64,000 nt of DNA from Daphnia pulex (lineage: Eukaryota > Arthropoda > Branchiopoda > Diplostraca > Daphniidae). The position numbers and the translations under genes are program-made. Positions 46,190-56,106 of this stretch are shown one piece after another (position 1 is the stretch's first letter; every line of letters begins with the position of its first letter). The stretch lies in NCBI RefSeq assembly GCF_021134715.1, contig NC_060021.1:6076001-6140000 (forward strand). The letters are read 5' to 3'. The notes below the pieces were generated by a model. That model did not search any database, was not told the DNA's origin, and saw nothing but the letters and a program-made list of their open reading frames with translations.

Positions 46190-47356
46190 ATTATAAGCAA
46201 TACTTCACCATCACAAACTAGCCGAAACACGCATAAGCACAAAAGTCACAAAAAATCACTCGGCCAAAAGTAAACTTGAAATTCGATCTAACGAGTCACA
46301 ATCATCATTGGGAGGTCAAAATCAAAATGATCGGACACGACACTCACGTTGCTGTGCTGTTGCTCTGCTAGTGCTAAGACTTCGTCAGAGAAGAAACCAA
46401 AACTACAACTTGACGGCACCCTAAGTTAATATTTGGGATCTGTTTCTCGAACATGAACGATAGGTGGCAGCACACCACATACTAACAGTGAAATATAAAG
46501 TTCGTTTCAATTTGAAATCTCATAAGAATATTTTCATTGTTACGTTATCGTTCGATTTGATATACCGTAATGACTCGGTTAGAGAAAATTAGAATGGTCC
46601 TTTATTGATTCTTCATTAAGTTGTTAGCATTAAAAGTCTAATACGTACATTTATCGCCATCTGCAGGAGGGGTTTCTAAATAAGCATTACCAAGGGCCTT
46701 TTTCATATAATGAACTAACAATTTCTTCCGTGTGCCATTCGTGTATCCATCCACAGACGTTTTCCTACGCAGACAAACTAGTTCTTAAGGATTGATCTCA
46801 TGACAACAAACAGATTTAGATGCGACTGTGCTTTAAAGCGAATCAGAAACTTGCTTTTCGAATCATTTGCATACGAAAAAACAAACACAAATATTTAACA
46901 ATTCGGAAAACTACGAATGAATGAATGGGAAAATACCTTAGCCGCGAGCGTGTCGACCTGAATAGCGGATTTCGGACGACGAGCCATTCAGAGTTGCAAA
47001 CCAAATTTTTCACGCAAAATCGAATACCTTTATTCGACTTTGATTTTCTACTATGATGAGCAGTCGATGTAGACTGTCTAGTTAATAAAACCTATTCTAA
47101 CGGTAATACACTTACCAATTCAACTAATGATTTTGTTATGTAAGTTGTTTTCATTTTAAAAAGGCGGATCCCGGTTAGTATGACATCATCGGAATACTAT
47201 CCGTCGATTTCTCCGTTCTCATTACGTCAGCGATGATATAACGGGTTAAATAACAAACTAATTTTACGAATTCTTGAAGCATACATTACTTCGACCAGGA
47301 AATCACATTTAAGATTTTACATTCTTGGTTCACAACATTGAAAACTTAACGTTAAT
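46190..47356. other. Spacer between Smad2/3 and Translin
   Basis: Holds the Smad2/3 5' UTR and promoter and the Translin 3' UTR. A possible two-exon minus-strand microprotein gene lies within it (see the separate entry); otherwise nothing is supported. Confidence 0.45.
46690..46986 (-). CDS. Possible small gene (doubtful)
   Basis: An ATG at 46986 opens 17 codons (MARRPKSAIQVDTLAAK) ending at a GT donor near 46936. About 150 bases further along the minus strand, an AG acceptor near 46770 opens a frame with reasonable protein character. The natural phase-0 join gives a product of about 42 residues. A different frame of the second block (TSVDGYTNGTRKKLLVHYM and onward) is longer and looks more protein-like, but it does not match the splice phase. 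I do not recognise either product, and the model may be wrong. Confidence 0.2.
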
Positions 47357-48395
47357 TCACTTGGTAATAGTAAGCGATCGACATCGAAGGCCACGAATGG
47401 AGAGATCATAAACCACTTCCTCGATTTTCTTCACATCATATTTAAGAGCATCAAATCTTTTGCGCAGTGAATCATTCTTCAGATTTAAGAGACGGAATCC
47501 ACCTATAAAGTCGAAAAGAAAAAGTAGTAAAAGTTTATGAATCGTGGAGCGAGCAAATTATATGGTACCATTCAACTCGGAGACGAATCGCGAGATACGA
47601 ATGGGCAAATCATAGTTTCCAGCAGTCACGCTATTTACTGCCAACCTAGACTGTGGAATAAATCAGAAATGAAATAAACTAATTCAAGTAATAGATTAAA
47701 AACAAGTTCAAACCAGTTCTGAAGCCAACTGTAAAAGTCCAGACAGATAATCTTCAACATCCAAATGGAAACCATCTTCCTCTTTTATGGATACTAAAAG
47801 ACAAGAATAAATGCATTAAATTTGTAAATGATAAGCAATGTAGATTATTACCTTCAAGCAATTTCCCAACATCTGAGTGAAGAGCAAGCTTTTCTGACTC
47901 AAGGAAGAATATCAATGCACAAAGGAAAGAGTAGCGCTGCATAACATATCTCCAGTGATCGTTAAATCTGAAATATTGATTAGGAGGGATCTTGGAAGCA
48001 AGTTTTGAGAATTGTTCATTTGCTTTAGCAAGTGTAAGTTTTGCTCTGGTACAGAGTTCTCCAACTGAAAAAGAGTTTCATTTACAAAATTGAATAATAA
48101 ATGTTTAAATCTCAAAATTTATAAATTGTAACAATCCAGGATAGAACAATGATGAGCCAAAAAAAAAAGTTTTTACTTTGATTCAACCCATCTTCTTGGT
48201 GGATTTGCTGCAGAATCAAAGAGACCTCTCGTCCAGTTGTGTCTAACTCACGAACAATGAGCCGAATTTCCTTAAAAGTTAACATTTTCTTAAATAACAT
48301 GTCTTTCAAAATTTTTTGCATTCTATTACTTCTCTAAGATCTTGATCCGCATCAAGCAAATTCTGATATTGGGCAAAAACGGTAGCGAGATCCAT
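47357..48395 (-). CDS. tsn: Translin, RNA/DNA-binding C3PO subunit (6 exons)
   Basis: Translin forms an octameric ring with Translin-associated factor X (C3PO), which removes passenger strands in RNA interference and processes tRNA fragments. Exons are 48330-48395, 48177-48270, 47852-48064, 47714-47793, 47569-47650 and 47357-47502, in frame to 226 residues (the human protein has 228). Diagnostic stretches are DLREEIRLIVRELDTTGRE, FRFNDHWRYVMQR, GFHLDVEDYLSG, SELSRLAVNSVTAGNYD and GFRLLNLKNDSLRKRFD. The end VYDLSIRGLRCRSLTITK is close to other animal Translins. Introns are 58-66 bases except for two longer ones. It shares an intergenic region of about 400 bases with a divergent plus-strand gene. 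Confidence 0.96.
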
Positions 48396-48792
48396 CTTGA
48401 TTCGAGTTTTTGTTGTTTTCTTGAGTTCTTCACGTTTTCTTGTCGAACAGAACTCGAAAAGTCAAATGGCAAAATGATGTTGCCAAGTTTAACAATGTTT
48501 CTATGATTTCTACGTTGATGAAGATACAAATGAATAAATATCAAATTACATATTTTATTATTATTAAATTTATGAATAAAATTTTTTTCTTAACTAAAAC
48601 TGTTTTTATCTGAAAAATTTCGAGATGATCGAGAATGTAAACATTATTTCATATTTTTGTTTATTTTGTGATTTATTGTCGTCTGCATCCTCTATTTTGA
48701 ACTTGTCTTCCTATTTTGGGAGTTCTTGAAGACTTGAACCGAGGGTGTTGCTTCAGATATTACTATAGTTAACGAGTTGTAACTGGTTGGAA
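48396..48792. promoter_or_regulatory. Bidirectional promoter region between Translin and the TMEM69-like gene
   Basis: The start codons of two divergent genes, at 48395 (minus) and 48793 (plus), are only about 400 bases apart, so both promoters and 5' UTRs must lie here. The sequence is AT-rich and shows no obvious TATA box. Confidence 0.5.
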
Positions 48793-49476
48793 ATGCTCTT
48801 AATTCAAAAACTTGTAAATCCTCTTGGGAATTCAAGCAGATATCTGAGATGGAATTCTGTTTGCCTGGCAGTTAGTACTTCAACAAGAAACCTTCATTTG
48901 TCTCGGCCTAATGAATCAGCTTTCGGCGAAGATGCCAAAAATGCCCTCCGTAATTTTGGTGATATCAAGCACGCTCCTATCCCAGCATTAACATATGGAA
49001 TTGGAGGACTTTTCCCTTTCACTGCCATCCCAGTGTATATGTTGTCATCAGGAGTGTACATCCCGGAAATGGCTTTCACTTCAATGGCCTACAGTGCTGT
49101 TATTTTGTCATTCATTGGTGGAGTACGATGGGGATCAGCTGTATCAAACCCTGAGGTAAGCTCACAAAAAATTCTCCTTTTTCACCAGTTAATCTTTTCT
49201 TTTCTCTTGCAGATAATGAATCCCAACTGGAAGAATTTCACTACCTCTATTGCACCCTCTATTGTCGGATGGATGTCACTACTAGTCAGTAATCCTATTG
49301 GCACCTTACTGTCCATTTCTGGGTTCTCCCTGTGCCTCTTGCAAGACATGACATCAAGCCAGTTCCCTTCTTGGTACAAATCTTTGAGAATTTTGCTTAG
49401 CACAGTTGCAATTTGTGCTTTGCTAACCACTTTCATGTGCCAATTCTTGCTTCCTCTGGAGCCCAAAAAAGAATAG
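48793..49476 (+). CDS. TMEM69-like (DUF3429) membrane protein, probably mitochondrial (2 exons)
   Basis: Exons are 48793-49155 and 49213-49476, joining in frame to 208 residues. The start is the ATG at 48793. The N-terminal 50 residues are rich in Arg, Ser and Asn with almost no acids (SSRYLRWNSVCLAVSTSTRN), like a mitochondrial import signal. About five membrane helices follow: TYGIGGLFPFTAIPVYML, AYSAVILSFIGGVRWG, the SIVGWMSLLV region, the LSISGFSLCLLQ region and LLSTVAICALLTTFM. Motifs GGVRWG and FPSWYKSLR are characteristic of the family and recur in the adjacent paralogue. The biochemical role of the family is not established. Confidence 0.85.
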   Translation: MLLIQKLVNPLGNSSRYLRWNSVCLAVSTSTRNLHLSRPNESAFGEDAKNALRNFGDIKHAPIPALTYGIGGLFPFTAIPVYMLSSGVYIPEMAFTSMAYSAVILSFIGGVRWGSAVSNPEVSSQKILLFHQLIFSFLLQIMNPNWKNFTTSIAPSIVGWMSLLVSNPIGTLLSISGFSLCLLQDMTSSQFPSWYKSLRILLSTVAICALLTTFMCQFLLPLEPKKE

Positions 49477-49872
49477 TCTATTCTTTTAACCTAACTTGCA
49501 ATATTTCTTAAAAAGTCTTACAAGTTACCATCGCAATATAGAAATATATATAAATGTTTCCACAATTTTTCAAAAGATATGCGCTTTTTACCCTGTTAGT
49601 CTAGTAAAACGATATTAGGCGCACTTCTTTATTACCACATTGATGAATTGATAAATGTCAAAAAAGAAACGAAGAAATTCATTTAAAAACTAATTAGATT
49701 ACGTCGAGAGGAACTGCTGATGCAACCTGAAGCCGAGCGACATCCCTGTAGTGCTCCAACAAGGATCCAGTTTCTATATAAATACGTCCGGCTGTTGATT
49801 TGATCGTCCGTTGACGATTTCTTCTTGGTCAGAGTTGTTCGACATCGGTAGCAAGCGGTAATAATCTGCGAG

Positions 49873-50436
49873 ATGGTTTCAAAGGCAAATAATGTCGGTT
49901 TGATTGCTGCGTTTCGAAGCTTGGGAAACGTTGTAACAGGACCAAGTGCCGCCTTGTTTTACGGAGCATGGGGAGTTTTACCGTTTATTTCCATCCCAAT
50001 TTATATGGGAATGACTGGTAAATACATTCCACAGTTGATTTATGCTGATTTGACCTATGGTGGTGGCATTGTCTCTTTCCTTGGAGCTGTGAGGTGGGGC
50101 TTTGCAATCAACAATTTTAAAGTAAGTTAAATCACATAACATGCATTTCTCTATTTTGAATACTAACAAAATTGTACCCAGGACAAAACCCTTAAACCAA
50201 GTTTCACAACTCTTGGATGGGCTGTGACTCCTGTTAGCATTGCTTGGCTAGCTCTTCTAACTTCTCAAACTAATGGAAGCCTTATGATAATTGGGACATT
50301 TCTTGCCTGTATTATTCAAGATGCTTACGCCACCGAATATCCTTCGTGGTATAAATCTTATAGGTTGATTTTTGCTTCTTCTGCTGTTCTTTCTCTGGGA
50401 GCAAATCTAATCATGTATAATTCCATAATGAATTAG
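49873..50436 (+). CDS. Second TMEM69-like (DUF3429) membrane protein, tandem paralogue (2 exons)
   Basis: Exons are 49873-50121 and 50182-50436, giving 167 residues. It parallels the gene 400 bases upstream over all the membrane segments: WGVLPFISIPIYMGMTGKYI, GIVSFLGAVRWGFA, and a penultimate ATEYPSWYKSYRL. The intron lies at the equivalent place just after the RWG motif, also in phase 0. It lacks the long basic leader and starts only about 25 residues before the first helix, so targeting may differ. A tandem duplication is the simplest origin. Divergence between the copies is substantial, so the duplication is not recent. Its 3' end converges with that of DCAF6. Confidence 0.85.
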
Positions 50437-50779
50437 TTTTCACTAGAGTTCACCTTGGTCATGCAATTGATTTTAAAATACTCATATTTAGATTGAAACA
50501 TATCCATTTCAATGATTAGTGCCAATGTAATGCATAACCCATTCTTATAGTGTGTAAAAAAAATGAGCTTTGTGCAAAATCCCTGTTACATTTTAGCAGG
50601 TTTTTATAATACACAATAAATGACCAAATCTTTGTTAATACATCAACTGTATGTTCTTTAGACAAAACCAATGACTTCTAACAATTTATACAGACTAGAT
50701 TATAGGACATCTATGATCATCGCAGGGAAAACGTATGCAAATACTGTGGTGGATTAAAAGTTTTCATGATACCCGATTG

Positions 50780-53405
50780 TTAATCGGAATTTGTTCGATT
50801 GTTTCCTGTAAGAGCACCATATCGTCAGTTGCATGACTGTAGGCAATTAATACAAAAATATGTTTTACCTTGTCGAAATCGAGTCATTGAAGCCAACATT
50901 CGAATCATATACGAAGCGGGGATCGTAATTGTGTCTCGCGTTTCCTCCAGCATGCGCGCGTTACGGGCTACCAACTAAAAAGATACCAAAACGCAATAAA
51001 TAGTAATGATTTCTAACAACTGATATTTATAAATTTAATTATAAATACCTCTTCAATATTTATGTTATTTTCTGAGTCAGAAGACGGAGTCCATAGTTTG
51101 ATATCATAATCGATACCGGAAGTGGCCAAAATAGGCTCATAAGGATGAGGTCGAACTCGATTGACCACACGAGTATCAGCCTGCAGAACCGAGACGACTT
51201 TACCAGTTTGACGGTTCCAAATGAAAACGTGGCCACAATCTGAACCCGACATGACGTGACACCTCCCCCAAAAACAGGCTTCATTTATAGCAGTCCTATT
51301 TTTAAAATAAGCAAATATTATAAACGTTTGAACTGCAAAATAATTTCAAAAATCCAAATTACCGAGAATTTCTATGTCCAACAAATTTCATCTTTGAAAT
51401 CGGTTGGTAAAGCATTTCACAAGCGTTATGCTCATCTTCATCGTCCTGGACACACATCATTTCATCGCCTCCCAAAGGATCCCTTATAAAATTAATCAAT
51501 TTAACAATAGCGAAAGTAAGACTTCGTGAAAAAGTACCTTAGAACGGGATATCCATTGGAACTTTGTTCGGAATCTTGTCGATTTCGGAAAGGAGGAAAC
51601 GATTCATTTCTGTCATCTGAATAGTTTGTGGAACTATCGTCCATACCACCATCCATGTTCTCCGGCTGATTCTCCGGATTATTTTCTGATCTTCCAAGTG
51701 ATTCATATGTTACAAAATCAATTTCATCTCTGCTGTTCACATCATCGCGAACATTGGAATTAGCCAGGGAAACATTGGCTTCAGCAACGGGAAAAGAGGG
51801 ATCTTCTGTTGGGTTTTCGAAAGGGCTCGATGGGGAGGCGACACTCGGCGAATTTAGGCTTGTCATGGACCTCAAAACATCCGCCATACGTTGCATGAAA
51901 CCTTCGTGAACTGTAGGTCGTGCTTGTCCAATATCTGCGAAATACGAAAGAATACTTCTATAACTGAATAGAGGTTTGAAACGCAATAAGGCATTACCAG
52001 GAGCAGCTCTACTCATTCCGGCGGAAGGCCCAGTATCAGACCAATCGCCCCGCAAACGAACACGTTTAAAACTATTGCCTTGACGAGCACGTCGCCGAGA
52101 CAAGGAGTTTGTGTCTGCATTTCCACTGAATTGCTCATCCAATTCGAATTTAGGAATACTTAAAGGTAAATACGAAGACGGATCCTAAATTAATGAAGAA
52201 AATAATGAAACCTTGAGCAGTGAATATTTAATTAGTATTTTACCTTGACGTCAAAAAGGTAAACACCTTCGCCCGAGAAACTCGCAAGGACTTGATCACC
52301 TTCTGGGCTAAACTGGACGGATGTAGTTCGATATGAATGGCTCGACAATGAGGGCACTCTCATACTAGACACGATCGATTGTGTTGGTGAACCTAAAGAG
52401 CCAACGTTGAGTTTCCGACGATCCATGACATAAACTTGACTGTCGGATGTTCCTATTGCAAATTCATGTGGAAGGACGGGATTAATGGCTGCAGATGATA
52501 ATGACGATTGACAGATGAAAAGTATATTCTAAAACGAGAAAACGTTAGAATAAACAGGCGAGTGATTGATCAATCTCATACCTCTTTGCAACGTAAAGTT
52601 GGGCAAGTTTTGGTTGCCCTCAAATCAAACCATCTAGCAGTTCCATCTTCTCCTACACTTAAAAAAGTGTTTGGCTCACTTTCCACTGTGATAACTTCAT
52701 AAACAGGACCCTGATGACATCTGAAAACATCCTGTAAGCTGCCATCCTCCTTTTCCAAATCTGGAATTGTGATGTTTTTGTTTTTTAATAGTTGATTGAT
52801 GCATGTGAATTGAAAATATTACCTGAAACCATTACGACCCCATCACCTGAACATGAAACGGCTTGTCTGTCCCCCGTCTGGGGTAAAAACTTTGCACTCA
52901 TGATGTTAGTTTTGTGAAGGCCCTTGACTTGCATGGTCATCTATCAGAAGCAAAATTTGTATTCAGGCGTAATTATAAAACACTGTGATGTGTTTAAAGT
53001 GGTTCATTACAATAAATTATTATACACTTACTTGGCCATCAATCCATCTAGTTACAGCTAGTTTTCTGTCATCTGATCCTGAAAGAATCAGATCTCCTGA
53101 CAGATTCCATTGGATGGTATTGACACATCCTGAGAAACCAATGATCAAGCAACATCTTAACTTGAACAAATGTTACAATTTTCTTTACCAGAATGTACTG
53201 CAAGAGTCTTGAACTTTGTTAAATGGCGAATAGTCCATTGGCTGTCTAGAATAATGTACAACAAAAAAATTATTTTATGGTCTTTAAAGTGTTTTGTTTG
53301 AAAATTAAAATGGCAATTATTGATCACTCCATTACCTGTTACTGCTCGGTGGAGATCAAAACGCGTATCCAGATTAAACTGGGCACTTAAAATCGACCTA
53401 AACAT
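50780..53405 (-). CDS. DCAF6: DCAF6, WD40 substrate receptor for CUL4-DDB1 ubiquitin ligase (12 exons)
   Basis: DCAF6 (NRIP/IQWD1 in vertebrates) links substrates to the CUL4-DDB1 E3 ligase. Exons: 53336-53405, 53189-53245, 53032-53129, 52823-52940, 52582-52760, 52244-52528, 51998-52184, 51538-51934, 51363-51482, 51049-51295, 50869-50974 and a short last exon near 50780-50805. The total is about 629 residues. WD repeats are visible as [74 protein letters not shown] and, after the insert, [19 protein letters not shown] and [28 protein letters not shown] and [20 protein letters not shown] are family hallmarks. The acidic, Ser-rich region between the repeats is shorter than in vertebrates. The last exon is the least certain: reading through its intron gives an alternative stop at 50825. 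Confidence 0.9.
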
Positions 53406-53594
53406 GGTCACCGTATGACAATAATTTACGAAAACATAACGGTAACAAACTGAAATATGACTCGACGTTTGGTAGATATCAGCTGTTCTAGCAGACGAAA
53501 ATGTACCTTGGTCACTCTCTCATTGGCTGATTTTCACTCACGATTTTCGTGTTGCCTCTTGCTTGTTATTTCTTCATCTCGTCAGCACAACTAA

Positions 53595-53693
53595 GGGTGT
53601 CCCTAAACTATGGACTTGGACAGTCCATTTTGGACTACTAAACTATGGACTTCGATCGAAAACTATGGACTTCACCAGATGGCGCTGCCTGTC
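53595..53693 (+). repeat. Left terminal inverted repeat of the transposon
   Basis: Matches 55331-55429 in reverse complement with no mismatch seen over 99 bases. AAACTATGGAC occurs at 53605, 53640 and 53660. Confidence 0.92.
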
Positions 53694-54881
53694 AAAGTCC
53701 ATATTTTAGAACCTGAACGCTCCACCAATGGCCATACTAAACTATGGACTTTTCCTGAAAAGTATGGACTTTATCCAAATTCAACATAAAACATAAACTA
53801 CGAATCGTTCTATCATTTTTTTGTTTTAAATATTTAACGTCCGTTCAATAAACTACAAGAAGCCACGAGCTTTCTAGAGCTGGCGGGACACTTACTTTTT
53901 TAAAGCCAAAATTTGTTTGGTTCATAGTTTTTTATTATAATAATAGTATCAAATGCCAGAACACTGCTTGGTAGAATTCCGTCGGCGGTAGGATATATTT
54001 TTGTAAAATATTCTATTTTTTTGTTAATTTCTTCTAAAGTATTATTTTTTATTAATTCGCTGTCTTGCTTTATCCGATCTATAAAACGATTTAAATACAA
54101 GATGTTTTTCCGTGTTAATTAAAGGCAAAATCTCTTATATATTTTTAAGCTTCTATTTGCGAATTTAACTAATATTCCTTCCTCCTATATCCACATTACT
54201 CTCACTAAGTTTACCCGGTTCTAAAGATAAAATTGAAAATTCGGGTTGTCCAAGTAAAGCACCAATTGCAAGAGAAGCATGAGCTACATATCTTTTTTGC
54301 TTAATTAATAGGTTTAAGCTTTCTATCAGATGATGAGCTATGCTTTTTATATCTTCGATTCATACTTAAGATCTCATTTTTTTTTAAATTGACTTTTGCT
54401 TTTATATAAAACAACGTATAGGGCAAGAACAGTCTTTAGAGACATAAGCGGTTCTGCAGCACATTTAAAATTAATTCCCTCTTTTGAGAAATGTGTTCAT
54501 ACTGTGTACCTAAAAGATCAATAGCTCCATTATTAACAAAACCACTACCATATCTTAAAAAAATAAAGGGATAAACATAATGGGTATAATGGGTAATGCG
54601 AAAGCCAAAAAGAAAGCGGAAGTTGCGGATTATATGCCATCGCATTTGCGACAGCCTGGGCATTTTCATTTAATCCATCTGAATTGAGGTTTGATGGGTC
54701 AAAAATGCGCTCCCATCTAATGAAATGCATTTCCGACGGCGCAATCATTCCTTTTCCAACCGAAGGACTCCGAACGCGTTCAAATTGGAGACCAAAGAAA
54801 CAAATTTCCATTCCCCTCTTCTGTGTGTGTCGGATGCCCGACTTTTGATTTCATAAACTCCTTCCTAAAAAATTTCACGTT

Positions 54882-54992
54882 ATGGTACAGTGCAACATTT
54901 GCAAAGAATATTTCCATCCGGAATGCGAGAACATACCTGAATCTGCCATCAAGTGCAAAAAAGTGCTCTGGTATTGCTCATCTTGCATTTAA
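54882..54992 (+). pseudogene. PHD-finger-like fragment inside the transposon
   Basis: A short plus-strand frame of 36 residues reads CNICKEYFHPEC, then a WYCSSC ending. This is the C-terminal half of a PHD-type zinc finger pattern (C-x2-C, H-x2-C, W-x-C-x2-C). The first zinc-binding pairs expected upstream are not in frame; a TGA/TAA-broken stretch precedes it. It may be a remnant of an element-encoded protein or a terminal exon whose upstream part is lost. Confidence 0.5.
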
Positions 54993-55330
54993 ACGTTAAA
55001 TGACTTTGTTTTATTTCTTTTCTCAAATGTCAAATCAAGAATAATAAAACCTTTTTTGAAATGTTCAAAATGTACCTTGTAAATCGTGTATTAATATTCG
55101 CAATACACCATTCGGAATGAATTTGTGGTTTGCTTAAATTTAATTAAAAGATATATTCATTTAACCTTTTAAAACTTAAGCGAAAATATTCGGATCTAAG
55201 CCAAGTTTATACATTTAAAGTCCATACTTTAGACGCCAAGTCCAGTGTTTCGGATATAACGCCATCTGATGGAGTCCATAGTTTCTGCAGGTTAAAGTCC
55301 ATATTTTAGGTCCCCAAGTCCATAGTTTCG

Positions 55331-55429
55331 GACAGGCAGCGCCATCTGGTGAAGTCCATAGTTTTCGATCGAAGTCCATAGTTTAGTAGTCCAAAATGGA
55401 CTGTCCAAGTCCATAGTTTAGGGACACCC
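55331..55429 (-). repeat. Right terminal inverted repeat of the transposon
   Basis: Exact inverted partner of the left repeat. Diverged copies of the subterminal motif (AGTCCATAGTTT on the plus strand) continue inwards to about 55215. Confidence 0.92.
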
Positions 55430-55433
55430 CTAA

Positions 55434-56106
55434 TTGTGTAAACATCCACATATTTGTATTCTGCTCCAAAGCCAACTGGGTTATTTTTAACATGAAAACA
55501 AAAGTTCTTTGGGAAACTGACGAAGAATAAGGTGTATTGCAACAAAAACACGACAATGACCAGCCTAAAATTATCAATATCAGGAGAATGGCATATTATA
55601 TTTACAGCCAGTTAGCAAGTCTGTGTAAGTTTGTTAATATTGTGATTGCGGATATTTACAGCAGATGAAATGTTGCAGTCCGTGTGATATCCAAATGTGT
55701 TTGTCTGCAATTGAAATTCAAGATCAAAAGATAAAGAAAAGAGAACAAGGTTAACAAACTTATTTAGACATGACCGAATATTACAGAGGGTCGACGGAAA
55801 CAAAACGGTTGTATTTTAAACCCTCACTTTCATTCTCCAGACAAAGATAATAATGAAGCGGAATATTTCTACACGTTCACATTATTAGATACACAATCTC
55901 GTAATAACATGGACAACAATAGGGTCAATTTAGTTGCAAAAATCGTCAACCCAGAGTCGAAACTCGCACGACCCAACAAAAAAATCAAAGCTCTTCTTCA
56001 TCAATTTATCTAGAATAATTTCATCTTTAGCTTTAACAACATCAATCTCAAAAGAGATTGAACTGTCAACACACCAGATCTCGAGGGGCACCAAAGTGAT
56101 TTTCTT
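55434..56106. other. Spacer downstream of the 316-residue gene
   Basis: No supported exon. It should hold the 3' UTR of the minus-strand gene ending at 56107, close to the transposon's right end. Confidence 0.5.

Larger units (their letters stand above)
53591..55433. mobile_element. DNA transposon with 99-bp perfect terminal inverted repeats and CTAA target duplication
   Basis: The element spans 53595-55429 (1835 bp). The left end (53595-53693) and the reverse complement of the right end (55331-55429) are identical over 99 bases, starting GGGTGTCCCTAAACTATGG. A 4-base direct repeat CTAA flanks it on both sides (53591-53594 and 55430-55433). Within each terminal repeat the motif AAACTATGGAC occurs three times, with further diverged copies just inside, as expected for transposase binding sites. 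No intact transposase is present: minus-strand coding-like fragments at 53900-54100, 54175-54290 and 54545-54811, and a small plus-strand zinc-finger frame, suggest a decayed or non-autonomous copy. The 4-base duplication narrows the superfamily but does not name it. It lies about 190 bases upstream of the DCAF6 start codon. Confidence 0.9.

Noticed and set aside
50837-50868. A 32-base intron near the DCAF6 end
   Set aside because: Too short to be spliced; the AG at 50806-50807 gives an intron of about 63 bases, matching the other introns.
53595-55429. CRISPR-like array from the repeated AAACTATGGAC motif
   Set aside because: The copies are irregularly spaced, lie in inverted orientation at both ends of a transposon, and the genome is eukaryotic.
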